From Acholeplasmataceae bacterium (lineage in GTDB: Bacteria; Bacillota_I; Bacilli_A; Acholeplasmatales; Acholeplasmataceae): a stretch of DNA of 64,000 nt. Shown piece after piece: positions 45,601 to 54,439 of the stretch. The position numbers and the translations under genes were made by a program. How positions within the stretch are numbered: position 1 is the first letter of the stretch; every line of letters begins with the position of its first letter. The notes under the pieces are model-generated. The model did no database searches and was not told where the DNA came from. It saw nothing but the letters and a program-made list of their open reading frames with translations. Where the stretch lies: assembly GCA_021108415.1 (NCBI GenBank), contig JAIOQX010000006.1, positions 186,001 to 250,000 on the forward strand. Direction: 5' to 3'.

Positions 45601-47508
45601 TTATGCACCTTTTTTAGCTTCATTATAAGCTTCATCTAGTGCTTGTTGAATATTTCCATCACCTAACATAATACGTTCTAGAGCAGAACCTACTTGCGTA
45701 CGTGCTCTTGATGAACCAATGAATGCTGGATCAAAGAACATATAGCCTGATTGTTGGTAAGCTGCATTAGCTGCATTAGCAATTGCTGCTGCTTTTGTAT
45801 CAGTTGTCGATGGGTTGTTTAAGAATGCTTGATATTCAGTTGATTGGTATGCACTTGTTCTTACAGGAAGATATCCTGTTTCAATTGCCCAATCAGTAGT
45901 TACTTCTTTAGAGATTAAATATTTTAAGAATAACCATGAAGCAAGTTTTTCTTGATCAGTACCAGTATCCATTAATGATACGTTAGTACCTTGTTGGATG
46001 ACTGCTTTTTCTTCTGGTTTAAGTGAATTATAAGGAACTGGAGCAACGCCCACTTCAAAACCACTACTTGGAACATTATAAGTTACACCAGCTGATGAGC
46101 CGATAGTAATAAATGTTTGTTGGTTAACAAATGGTGTAGACGCGTAATCTTGATCCCAGAATTCTGGTAATGTAAATACTGTCTTATTATTCTTTAAGAA
46201 TGTCATTGCTGCAAATGTATTTGCATTTTCATGCCACAAGAATTCACCTTCGAATGTAGAGAAGTTTAGAGATGTATATTCACCACCAAATTGTCTAGCA
46301 AATGTAATGAATGCATTTCCTGTAGAGTCATAAGCTGCAGGAACGATTAACGCTTGAGCTGCTGCAATTTCAGTTGCTAATTCTGCTGCAGTTTGTCCTG
46401 GATTTGCATCTAAGATCTTTTGTCTTGCGATTTCTTGACCTTTAGTTTCTAGTTGTGGAGCCATTGCAATAATATCTTGCCAAGTTTCAGGAACAGTTAA
46501 TCCTAATTCATCAAATACAGTCTTATTATAAATCATAACTTCAGTTGATTTATTAAATGGAAGTGAATAATAAGTACCATTTGCATCATATTGTGTATTT
46601 TCTTCTAAATATGAAGCAATGATATCATCTAATGCATCATCACCATTTAATCCCCAAGATTCTGAGTAGATATAAGGATTAAGGTTTAGAACTGCATCAC
46701 CATTTAAATATTCTGCAACATGATCTGGATAACCTTGAACTAAGTTAGGATAATCGCCAGCAGTAATTGCATTAATCATATTACTCTTTAATGTATCGTA
46801 GTTACCAGTTCCTTCAGGAATTGTAACTGTTACATTAGGATACATTGCCATAAAGTCTGCTGCATATCCTCTAATTAGATTGGCTTTATCTTCACCCATT
46901 GCATGCCATAATTCAATTTCTACAGTTTGATCAAACGTTGTAGGAATACCACTATCTACAACAGTTAATCTGATTGAAGCACTTGCTCTTACACCTTCAT
47001 ATGTAATTCTAATGTTAATTGTGTAAGTTCCAGCAGCATCAAGTAAATATGCGCCAGTTACAACGATATCAGCTGTAATATCAGTACCCTCTGCTGTTTG
47101 TGCAGTTACGCCAGCAAGTGGATCATAAGATCCTGAACCGATATAATATAGTTGTTCAGCAACAACACCATATAATACTGGTGGCTCTACTGTTGTATCA
47201 CCTTGAACTGCTAAGTTTATAGTTGCAGAAGCTGTTAATCCGCCACTATCTTCAACAGTTAATGTGATGACATACGTACCGATAATATCATTATCGCCAT
47301 CTTCATAACCTGTAACAACGATTGTTAAATCATCGTCTTCTTCATCTGTTGCTGTTACCCCTGCAAGTGGATCAAACGCGTCGCCTTGTTGAATCACTTG
47401 ATTAGGATTTGTAACAGTAATCACTGGAGCTTGATTTCTTTTAGTTGCACAAGCTGATAATGTTAAAACTCCAAGTATTGCTAAAATCGAAAATACTATT
47501 TTCTTCAT
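45601..47508 (-). CDS. Sugar-type ABC importer solute-binding lipoprotein with two Ig-like domains
   Basis: 635 residues, about 200 more than a normal family 1 binding protein. Lipobox LSAC (Cys20), then two DUF5011-like Ig modules (about 28-110 and 112-192), then the binding protein (about 195-635) with VEIELWHAMGED, FNKSTEVMIYNK, WQDIIAMAP and KLASWLFLKYLIS. It delivers a glycan-derived or glycerophosphodiester-like ligand to the permeases encoded upstream. The Ig modules probably hold the binding domain away from the membrane. Ligand unknown. Confidence 0.92.
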   Translation of the reverse strand: MKKIVFSILAILGVLTLSACATKRNQAPVITVTNPNQVIQQGDAFDPLAGVTATDEEDDDLTIVVTGYEDGDNDIIGTYVITLTVEDSGGLTASATINLAVQGDTTVEPPVLYGVVAEQLYYIGSGSYDPLAGVTAQTAEGTDITADIVVTGAYLLDAAGTYTINIRITYEGVRASASIRLTVVDSGIPTTFDQTVEIELWHAMGEDKANLIRGYAADFMAMYPNVTVTIPEGTGNYDTLKSNMINAITAGDYPNLVQGYPDHVAEYLNGDAVLNLNPYIYSESWGLNGDDALDDIIASYLEENTQYDANGTYYSLPFNKSTEVMIYNKTVFDELGLTVPETWQDIIAMAPQLETKGQEIARQKILDANPGQTAAELATEIAAAQALIVPAAYDSTGNAFITFARQFGGEYTSLNFSTFEGEFLWHENANTFAAMTFLKNNKTVFTLPEFWDQDYASTPFVNQQTFITIGSSAGVTYNVPSSGFEVGVAPVPYNSLKPEEKAVIQQGTNVSLMDTGTDQEKLASWLFLKYLISKEVTTDWAIETGYLPVRTSAYQSTEYQAFLNNPSTTDTKAAAIANAANAAYQQSGYMFFDPAFIGSSRARTQVGSALERIMLGDGNIQQALDEAYNEAKKGA

Positions 47509-47565
47509 TACTTTCCTCCTAGTAAATTTTTCTTTATATTTTTTAAATATCTTTTTTAGATATGA

Positions 47566-48984
47566 CTAACCTTTTGTACCGCTTCTTCCTACACCAGAAA
47601 TAATATATTTCTTAAGTGAGAAGAATAATATAATCAGTGGAACTGTAACTAAGGCTGTAGCTGCTAGCTGGATATTATATACCGGTCTAGCATCACTTGC
47701 TCCAGAGTCTGTTGTAAAGCTTGTTCCACGAAGTGCTACTGAGATCAACCAATTATCTTGTGATCTTGTAACTAACTGTGGCCAAATATATGCATCCCAT
47801 GCACCAATAGCACTTAAGATGATAATTGTTATGATTGTTGGTTTTGCAATTGGAATCATAACTCTTGTTAAATATTTAAAGTCTCCACATCCATCTACTC
47901 TTGCTGCTTGATATAATGTATCTGGAATTTGTTTAAATGATTGTCTTAAGAAGAAAATATAGAACACACTAACCATAAATGGGAAGATAAGCGCATAAAT
48001 TGAATCTATCCATCCAAGTTTTGAAACTGTTACATAGTTCGTAATTGTATATAATTCTCCAGGAATCATCATTGTTAACAATAAGACTGCAAATATAAAT
48101 TCTCTACCCTTGAAATTTAATCTAGCAAATGCAAATGCTGCAAGAATCGTTGTTGTTACTGTACCTAACATCGTAATAATACCAACTCTTATGGTATTAA
48201 AGATATATGTACCAAAATCAAATCGAGTGATCGCTAGTTTAAAGTTAACCCATTGCATTTCTCCAAGTCCAATTACAAATCTCGGATTTAGAGATGTTGT
48301 TAACTCTTCGTTAGTTTTTAGAGCTGTTAGAATCATCCAATAAAAAGGAATGAAGATAAATAAAGCCATTAAAGTTAAGAAAGTATAAGTTCCTACCAAT
48401 CTCACAATTTTAAATGTAAAATCACGTCGACTAATTTTTTCTAAGTCTTGTTGACTTTCTGATTGAGCTTCTCTTCTTTCTTTTCGCTCTTTAGCAATTC
48501 TAAATGTTTCACCTGAGACAAACTTTTTCGTCTTCTCCCAAGCATTGATTAAAGTTTGTTTTAATCTATATCCTTTAATCAGATCCTTCATTTGGAATCC
48601 TATTTCATATCTTAATACTGCTGAAATTGGATTTATAGTAATCAAACTCATGAATGCATATAAATGCTGTGTTCGATAAGACCATTCATCAACTTCAATT
48701 GCTTCTTTTGAAAAATATCTTCTCATATTTTGGAACGACATTGGAACAAAAACCAATAGATATCCTAATAATAAAGCAATAATTGTATTGACGCCAGCTT
48801 GTAAAAACTCAAAACCTAATAGGTTATATGTAGTATTTGGATCAACCACTTCAGTGATTGCTCCCGGTTCAATTAACATGACAAACAGTGAACTAACCAC
48901 AATAAGTGCGAATACCAAATATGCAATATCAATTAGGTTAGCTATGAGTTGTAATTTTTTTATCTGTTTAGTTATTCTTTTCAT
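47566..48984 (-). CDS. Carbohydrate ABC permease, MalG/UgpE type, with N-terminal extension
   Basis: 472 residues; ordinary MalG-type permeases have about 280. Residues about 1-190 are an extension with two or three extra membrane helices and a charged linker; the core (about 195-472) has six helices and the EAA loop YQAARVDGCGDFKYLTRVMIPIAKP in part. It forms the channel with the permease encoded upstream. I start at the second of two adjacent ATGs (48984), five bases behind AGGAGG. The extension resembles nothing I can name. Confidence 0.9.
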   Translation of the reverse strand: MKRITKQIKKLQLIANLIDIAYLVFALIVVSSLFVMLIEPGAITEVVDPNTTYNLLGFEFLQAGVNTIIALLLGYLLVFVPMSFQNMRRYFSKEAIEVDEWSYRTQHLYAFMSLITINPISAVLRYEIGFQMKDLIKGYRLKQTLINAWEKTKKFVSGETFRIAKERKERREAQSESQQDLEKISRRDFTFKIVRLVGTYTFLTLMALFIFIPFYWMILTALKTNEELTTSLNPRFVIGLGEMQWVNFKLAITRFDFGTYIFNTIRVGIITMLGTVTTTILAAFAFARLNFKGREFIFAVLLLTMMIPGELYTITNYVTVSKLGWIDSIYALIFPFMVSVFYIFFLRQSFKQIPDTLYQAARVDGCGDFKYLTRVMIPIAKPTIITIIILSAIGAWDAYIWPQLVTRSQDNWLISVALRGTSFTTDSGASDARPVYNIQLAATALVTVPLIILFFSLKKYIISGVGRSGTKG

Positions 48985-48997
48985 CATATCCTCCTAA

Positions 48998-50038
48998 TCA
49001 ATAATGAACGCGTTTTTTACTTACTCTTAATTGAATGACTGTAAAGACCATAATAATTAAGAATAATATGATTGCTGCAGCTGCAGCTTCACTTAACGCA
49101 CCATTTCGTCCTGTTTCTTGTAAGTATTCATAAATAAAGAATACGATGGTTTTTAAATTGACTTGCCCGTTTGCTCCGGTTGTAATCACACCAGAGGTGT
49201 TAATGATTGCTACAATAGAAGAATAAGTCTTAAATGTACCAATAATTGACGTTACTAAAATATAGAAAATCATCGGTGAAATTAAAGGCACTGTGATTCT
49301 TCTAAATGATTTAGATCTTGATGCGCCATCAATTTGTGCTGCTTGATAATATTGTTTATCAATACCTTGAATGCTTGATAAGAACACAATAATTTTAAAT
49401 GCAAGCCCTGCCCAAACACCATGAATTAGGATAACAAACATTGCTGACCAATAAGTTGCACCAACGCCTACCCATGGAACAGGTGTGCCACCAAACCAAC
49501 TAACAACCTGGTTTGCTAACCCAAGATTTAATAAATCATTGGAGTTTCCTTTAAACATAAACGCAAATACTAACCCAATTGCAATTGAATTGGTTACGTA
49601 TGGTAAGAAAAATATATTTTGGAAAAATCCTTTAAGTGGTTTGATTGAATTCATCGCAACAGCAATGAATAATGCTGCTACAATTGCAATCGGAACACTA
49701 ACAAAAACGATAATTCCAGTATTTAATACAGCTTGTCTGAATCCAGATTCACTTAATACAGTTACATAATTACCAATAATTGTAAATCCATCAAATTCAC
49801 CGGTTACAATGTTATATCCACTATAAAATGATACTAAAAATGAATTGATGATTGGATAAAATGTAAATACTCCTAACACTAATAGTGCTGGTAGTAAGAA
49901 AAATATAGCTTTAAACCAACCAGGCATATGCGCAAAGAATCTTAAATGATGTCTCTCTAGAAAATCATTTAATCTCACTGCCATATGATGTGTTTTAGAC
50001 CGAATAGACCATTTTAATTCTCTAATAAACTCTTTCAT
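48998..50038 (-). CDS. Carbohydrate ABC permease, MalF/UgpA type
   Basis: 346 residues with six core membrane helices and a basic N-terminal tail. The EAA motif is YYQAAQIDGASRSKSFRRI, followed by TVPLISP, typical of CUT1-family permeases. It overlaps the ATPase gene by 4 bases and lies 13 bases before the second permease gene. The N-terminal tail (about 1-40) is longer than usual and strongly charged. Confidence 0.92.
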   Translation of the reverse strand: MKEFIRELKWSIRSKTHHMAVRLNDFLERHHLRFFAHMPGWFKAIFFLLPALLVLGVFTFYPIINSFLVSFYSGYNIVTGEFDGFTIIGNYVTVLSESGFRQAVLNTGIIVFVSVPIAIVAALFIAVAMNSIKPLKGFFQNIFFLPYVTNSIAIGLVFAFMFKGNSNDLLNLGLANQVVSWFGGTPVPWVGVGATYWSAMFVILIHGVWAGLAFKIIVFLSSIQGIDKQYYQAAQIDGASRSKSFRRITVPLISPMIFYILVTSIIGTFKTYSSIVAIINTSGVITTGANGQVNLKTIVFFIYEYLQETGRNGALSEAAAAAIILFLIIMVFTVIQLRVSKKRVHY

Positions 50039-51087
50039 AATAAGACATTTCCAGTTGCTTTATCAAAAACGTGTACTTTATTAGGCTTAACAGCCAATTT
50101 AATTGACTTTTTACCTTCAACTGATTCTGATTCAACAAGTGCTCTTAATGGTTTATCACCAATCAAGAAACGGATCATTGTATCTCTACCAGTATGGTCA
50201 ATATGTGTTGTATCCACATCAAAACCTTGATCATCTACTTTAAAGTCTTCTGGTCTAATTCCTAAATCATACATACCATCTTTAAGTTTAGTCTCCGCAA
50301 GTACTTTACCGTCTGATAAAACGATTTTTCCTTTTTTAACTTCACCTTCGATGATGTTAATCGGTGGGTTTCCTAAGAATTTCGCAACAAATATGTTATC
50401 TGGATTGTTATACATATCTTGTGGTGCATCCATTTGTTGTTGCTTACCATAATTAAGAACTACCATTTGATCACTAATACTCATTGCTTCTTCTTGGTCA
50501 TGTGTAACAAAGATGGTAGTAATACCTGTTTCTCTTTGAATACGTTTAATTTCTTCTCTTGTTTGAAGTCTTAATCGTGCATCTAAGTTTGATAGTGGTT
50601 CATCAAGTAATAAAACTCTTGGTTTTTTAACTAATGCTCTAGCAATCGCAACTCTTTGTTGTTGTCCACCTGAAAGTTGTGATGGTTTCTTATCAAGTTG
50701 ATCACCAATACCTACCAATTCTGCCATTTCAACTACTAATTGCTCAGCTTCTTGACGTTTAATATTCAAGTTTTCAAGCGGAAACATAATGTTTTGACGA
50801 ATTGTCATGTGTGGATAAAGTGCATAATTTTGAAAAACAAGCCCTATCCCTCTTTTTTCTGGTGCCAGTCTAGTTACGTCATCTTCACCAAAGAAAATCT
50901 TTCCTTCAGTTACGGGATGTAGACCTGCAATCATAAATAAAGTGGTAGATTTACCACATCCTGAAGGTCCAAGCAAACCAACTAACTTGCCTGATGGAAT
51001 TGTTACTGTTAACTGGTCTACTGCTCTAGTTTGATTTCCAGACTTGTCAGTAAAGACTTTTGTTAAATTCTCTAATCTAATCTCCAT
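50035..51087 (-). CDS. ABC importer ATPase, MalK/UgpC/MsmX type
   Basis: 350 residues. Walker A GPSGCGKST, Q-loop QNYALYPHM, signature LSGGQQQR, Walker B VLLLDEPLSNLDA, switch His VTHDQEE, and a C-terminal TOBE/MalK regulatory domain (about 235-350). It powers the two permeases encoded downstream. First gene of the importer operon, behind a 280-base leader containing a cre site, a tiny reading frame and a terminator-like hairpin. Confidence 0.95.
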   Translation of the reverse strand: MEIRLENLTKVFTDKSGNQTRAVDQLTVTIPSGKLVGLLGPSGCGKSTTLFMIAGLHPVTEGKIFFGEDDVTRLAPEKRGIGLVFQNYALYPHMTIRQNIMFPLENLNIKRQEAEQLVVEMAELVGIGDQLDKKPSQLSGGQQQRVAIARALVKKPRVLLLDEPLSNLDARLRLQTREEIKRIQRETGITTIFVTHDQEEAMSISDQMVVLNYGKQQQMDAPQDMYNNPDNIFVAKFLGNPPINIIEGEVKKGKIVLSDGKVLAETKLKDGMYDLGIRPEDFKVDDQGFDVDTTHIDHTGRDTMIRFLIGDKPLRALVESESVEGKKSIKLAVKPNKVHVFDKATGNVLL

Positions 51088-51164
51088 GTAATGTTCATAC
51101 TCCTTATTGTAATTTTTTTATATATTTGTAAAAATAAAAGCACTATTGGTTTTCCCAAAAGCAC

Positions 51165-51242
51165 TCATGTTTCGTATATGAAAAAAACGAAAGATTCCGT
51201 TTCCATATTAATGGTTTGAAAAGCATTTTGTACAACATACAT
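51165..51242 (-). CDS. Possible 25-residue leader peptide
   Basis: A short frame in the leader of the importer operon begins at an ATG (51242) with GAGGTG eight to nine bases upstream, a better site than expected by chance, and ends at TGA (51165-51167). It encodes 25 residues rich in Phe, Thr and Glu, without a run of a single regulatory amino acid. It overlaps the hairpin at 51181-51204, so its translation would disturb that hairpin. Coding is not proven. Confidence 0.4.
   Translation of the reverse strand: MYVVQNAFQTINMETESFVFFIYET
51181..51204 (-). terminator. Terminator-like hairpin in importer leader (candidate attenuator)
   Basis: The minus strand folds AAACGGA with TTCGTTT (one G-U pair, 4-base loop; 51185-51202), followed by a T run. 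It lies about 165 bases after the predicted transcription start and about 100 bases before the ATPase gene. Confidence 0.5.
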
Positions 51243-51347
51243 AAATTGCTCACCTCAACACCTTTATTATATAATAATACCCTGTAAATATCAATGGAGT
51301 TTTGGCTCATTTTTGTAATTTTACGTAATCTTTTCTTTAACCTAATA

Positions 51348-51361
51348 TGAAAGCGCTTTTA
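51348..51361 (+). promoter_or_regulatory. cre-like catabolite operator of importer operon
   Basis: TGAAAGCGCTTTTA matches 13 of 14 positions of TGWAANCGNTNWCA and has a palindromic core AAAGCGCTTT. It lies just downstream of the predicted start of transcription, a typical repressing position. Confidence 0.75.
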
Positions 51362-51372
51362 GGGGTATTTAA

Positions 51373-51401
51373 ATTATAGTATGTTACACATAAAATGTCA
51401 A
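51373..51401 (-). promoter_or_regulatory. Consensus promoter of importer operon
   Basis: Minus strand TTGACA (51396-51401), 17-base spacer, TATAAT (51373-51378): both hexamers perfect. The 394-base region 51088-51481 thus holds this promoter, the cre site, the leader and the asnS terminator. Confidence 0.85.
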
Positions 51402-51431
51402 TGAAAACATGCTTAAATCAGGTTAAAAATC

Positions 51432-51457
51432 AAAAAAATAAGCACTAAAGCGCTTAT
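51432..51457 (-). terminator. Terminator of asnS
   Basis: ATAAGC (51438-51443) pairs with GCTTAT (51452-51457); on the minus strand the stem is followed by a T run. The GCGCTT in it resembles a cre core but belongs to this stem. Confidence 0.75.
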
Positions 51458-51481
51458 CTTTTCATTTGTTATGTTTTTTTA

Positions 51482-52873
51482 CTAAAATTCACAATGTTTA
51501 GGTGTTCTTGGGAATGGAATCACATCTCTTATGTTTTCAACTCCTGAAAGATACATAATCAATCTTTCAAAGCCCATACCATAACCAGCATGTTTACATC
51601 CACCATATTTTCTTAACTCTAAATACCAATCAAAATCAGATTTTGGAACATGCATTTCTTCCATACGTTTTTCTAGTAAATCTAGACGTTCTTCTCTTTG
51701 AGAACCACCAATTAATTCACCAGATCCAGGGACTAATAAATCCATTGCAGCAACTGTTTCTTGGTCGTCATTTAGACGCATATAAAATGCTTTAATATCT
51801 TTTGGCCAATCTGTTACAAACACTGGAGATTTAAAATGTTTTTCTGTTAAATATTTTTCATGTTCAGTTGAAATATCTTTACCAAACTCTGGTTGATTTT
51901 CAAACTTTTCTTTAGCTGATTTTAGGATTTCTATGGCTTTATGATGCGTTACTTTCGCAAATGGTTTATTTAACACATTCAATAATTTTTCTTTTAATCC
52001 TTTTTCAACAAACTTATTAAAAAACTCCATTTCCTCAGGCAGTTTATCATAGACATATTGGATGACATATTTAACCATTTGTTCTGCATTATCCATATCT
52101 TTTTCTAGATCTGCAAATGCCATTTCTGGTTCAATCATCCAGAACTCAGAAGCATGTCTTTGTGTGTTTGAATTTTCAGCTCTAAAAGTAGGTCCAAATG
52201 TATAAACATTTTTGAAAGCAAGTGCATAAGCTTCAGCTTCTAATTGCCCTGTTACAGTTAAGTTTGTACGTTTTGCAAAGAAGTCTTTTTTGTAATCAAC
52301 TTCACCTGCTTCATTTTTAGGAATATTGTTTAAATCAAGTGTGGTTAAATTAAACATTTGTCCAGCACCTTCACCATCGTTTCCTGTAATAATAGGTGTG
52401 TGAGTGTAGATAAATCCTTCCTTTTGGAAAAATTCATGAATGGCAAATGCTGCAACACTTCTTAGTCTAAATACTGCATGAAAAAGATTAGTTCTGACTC
52501 TTAAATGAGCAACCTCTCTTAAAAATTCTCTCGTATGTCTTTTGGGTTGAATCGGATAATCTTCAGGAGAATCTCCTAATAAAACAATTGAAGTTGCTTT
52601 AATTTCAAAAGGTTGTTTAGCCCCAGGTGTTAAGACTAAAACACCTTTAACTTCAAGACTTGATCCAACTCTAATTTTTTGAACTTCACTAAAATTATCT
52701 AATTTTTGATCTTCATAGACAACTTGGATACTTTCAAAAAAAGTTCCATCATGAAAATTAATAAACCCAAACTCTTTTTGTGCTCTATTATTTCTAACCC
52801 ATCCATAAAGTGTAACATCTTGGTCTTTAAACGTTTCTTGATTTCTAAATATGTTTTTTACTGTTGCTTCCAT
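51482..52873 (-). CDS. asnS: Asparaginyl-tRNA synthetase
   Basis: 463 residues from the ATG at 52873, which has GAGGT at good spacing and matches the family start ([11 protein letters not shown]); a longer frame to 52918 runs through the leader terminator and is not coding. N-terminal OB-fold anticodon domain ([19 protein letters not shown]) and class II catalytic core with [28 protein letters not shown] and the motif 3 region [11 protein letters not shown]. It charges tRNA-Asn. A T-box leader with an AAC specifier controls it. Confidence 0.97.
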   Translation of the reverse strand: MEATVKNIFRNQETFKDQDVTLYGWVRNNRAQKEFGFINFHDGTFFESIQVVYEDQKLDNFSEVQKIRVGSSLEVKGVLVLTPGAKQPFEIKATSIVLLGDSPEDYPIQPKRHTREFLREVAHLRVRTNLFHAVFRLRSVAAFAIHEFFQKEGFIYTHTPIITGNDGEGAGQMFNLTTLDLNNIPKNEAGEVDYKKDFFAKRTNLTVTGQLEAEAYALAFKNVYTFGPTFRAENSNTQRHASEFWMIEPEMAFADLEKDMDNAEQMVKYVIQYVYDKLPEEMEFFNKFVEKGLKEKLLNVLNKPFAKVTHHKAIEILKSAKEKFENQPEFGKDISTEHEKYLTEKHFKSPVFVTDWPKDIKAFYMRLNDDQETVAAMDLLVPGSGELIGGSQREERLDLLEKRMEEMHVPKSDFDWYLELRKYGGCKHAGYGMGFERLIMYLSGVENIRDVIPFPRTPKHCEF

Positions 52874-52899
52874 AAAATACCTCTTTCTTAATAAAAATA

Positions 52900-53136
52900 A
52901 AAACGCCCTTAAAAACAATCTAAGGACGTATATATACGCGGTACCACCTTAGTTCTAGATGATTCATCTAGCACTTAAATTCCTTTTAACGCAAGGTCTA
53001 CGAATAGGTCTACTCTCTTATAAAGATTTCTTCTATCACTTAGAGTGTTTTTTTGTTATATCTTTTAATTGGACTCGCACCATCTCCAACTCGCTTTTTA
53101 AAGAGTGTATAACATACTTTCTCATCATCGATTTCT
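52900..53136 (-). promoter_or_regulatory. T-box riboswitch, asparagine specifier
   Basis: The minus strand contains the T-box core GGTGGTACCGCG (52937-52948), followed by a terminator whose 9-bp stem pairs 52921-52929 with 52903-52911 and ends in a T-rich run. Upstream lies a long stem I region. AAC at 53055-53057, followed by A, is the likely specifier and codes for Asn, agreeing with the asnS gene behind it. Uncharged tRNA-Asn would bind and prevent termination. This element occupies most of the gap between asnS and rmuC. Confidence 0.93.
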
Positions 53137-53141
53137 ATATC

Positions 53142-53170
53142 ATTATATATGGATAAAATGAATTTGTCAA
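53142..53170 (-). promoter_or_regulatory. Consensus promoter of asnS T-box transcript
   Basis: Minus strand TTGACA (53165-53170), 17-base spacer, TATAAT (53142-53147), both perfect; the T-box begins just downstream. Confidence 0.85.
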
Positions 53171-53225
53171 TGTTATGATCATTTCATGAATTTTATCGCT
53201 TTTATCAATTTCAATTTTGGCCATA

Positions 53226-53253
53226 TTTATATTATTATTTATAATAATATAAA
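53226..53253. terminator. A/T-only inverted repeat behind rmuC
   Basis: TTTATATTATTA and TAATAATATAAA form a perfect 12-bp stem with loop TTTA just behind the rmuC stop. Having no G or C and no clear T run on the minus strand, it is a weak terminator candidate. Confidence 0.4.
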
Positions 53254-53260
53254 AATTGTT

Positions 53261-54427
53261 CTAAATCTCATCAATTTCTTCAATTTCAAATTCTTCTTCA
53301 TCATCTGCTTCATCAGATTCTATTAAATCGAATTTTGCATCTGAAATATGGATGAATTTCTTACTAATTTTTTGGCCAGTTTTATTGACCAATTCTGCAT
53401 TTTTAGAAACACTTAAAATGGCACGATTTAGCTTGTCCCATCGTTGATCATATCGTCTAAATTCTTCTCCTAATTTTCTTAATTCATTAAGAATAATATC
53501 TGTTTGTTCATCTCTTTCCATATTTTTAACAATGGTTTGTATCATTGTTAGTGTAGAAAGTAATGTTGTTGGAGAAACAATCCAAACTTGATGTTTTTGT
53601 GCGTATTCCATAATGTCTTGGTGATATGCTGTAAGTTCTGCAAAAATAGCTTCTGCTGGGATGAACATTACCGCTTGTTCAGCAGTCTCACCTAAAATGA
53701 TATATTTATCTTTTATAGCATTAATATGATATTTGACATCTTTTTTGAATTCTTTTTCTGCATGATCTCTCTCTATAAGTCCCAATGCTTTATTTGTCAT
53801 TTTTTTATAATTATCTAAAGGAAATTTTGAATCAATGACTAAATTTCCTAAAGGTTCTGGAGCGTGTATCATCGCATCAGCAATATTACCGTTAGATAGA
53901 GTTTTTTGTTTTTCGTATAACTCTTTATTATCACCCATAACAGCACTTAATAATTGATATAGCTGTACTTCGCCATAGATCCCTCTAGTTTTTTTATCTG
54001 TTAACAGGCCATTCAAACTAACGACTTCATTAGACAATGTCTCAATCTTCTTTTGAGCTTCATCAATTTTAGCTAATCTTTCGATAACATTCGTAAAAGT
54101 CTCGGTTGTTTTTTCAAACCCTTGACCTAATCTTTGTTCTACTTTATCATTGATCTCTTTAAGTTGTTTATCAATTTTAGCCATCATATAGTCTTTAAAT
54201 TCGTTTAAATCTTTTTGACTTTGTTGATTTGATGAGGCAACCAAAGTTGCCATATTTGCTTTAAACTCTCCAAATTCTTTTGCTAGTTTTTCATTAAAAT
54301 ATCCTTGAATATCTTTTTCGATAGATATCGGTGATTGCACATCACTTTTTTTATTCATCATCACAAAAAGATATACAAACATCCCCATAAGGACCACAAT
54401 AAGCCCTATAATAACATAATCAATCAT
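53261..54427 (-). CDS. rmuC: RmuC-family DNA recombination protein
   Basis: 388 residues. An N-terminal membrane helix (about 3-24), a long coiled coil (about 40-130) and the RmuC nuclease-like core with VQLYQLLSAVMG, PLGNLVIDSKFPLDNYKK, AEQAVMFIPAEAIFAEL, WIVSPTTLLSTL and a very acidic tail. RmuC limits DNA inversions at short repeats in E. coli; its biochemical action is not settled. It lies 12 bases behind the permuted NlpC/P60 gene. Confidence 0.93.
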   Translation of the reverse strand: MIDYVIIGLIVVLMGMFVYLFVMMNKKSDVQSPISIEKDIQGYFNEKLAKEFGEFKANMATLVASSNQQSQKDLNEFKDYMMAKIDKQLKEINDKVEQRLGQGFEKTTETFTNVIERLAKIDEAQKKIETLSNEVVSLNGLLTDKKTRGIYGEVQLYQLLSAVMGDNKELYEKQKTLSNGNIADAMIHAPEPLGNLVIDSKFPLDNYKKMTNKALGLIERDHAEKEFKKDVKYHINAIKDKYIILGETAEQAVMFIPAEAIFAELTAYHQDIMEYAQKHQVWIVSPTTLLSTLTMIQTIVKNMERDEQTDIILNELRKLGEEFRRYDQRWDKLNRAILSVSKNAELVNKTGQKISKKFIHISDAKFDLIESDEADDEEEFEIEEIDEI

Positions 54428-54439
54428 TATTTTCCCTCC

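Noticed and set aside
51438-51457. Second cre-like core (GCGCTT) upstream of the importer operon
   Set aside because: It is part of the asnS terminator stem and lacks the outer consensus bases.
52959-53156. Plus-strand frame of 65 residues
   Set aside because: It covers the T-box leader on the other strand and has no ribosome site or family.
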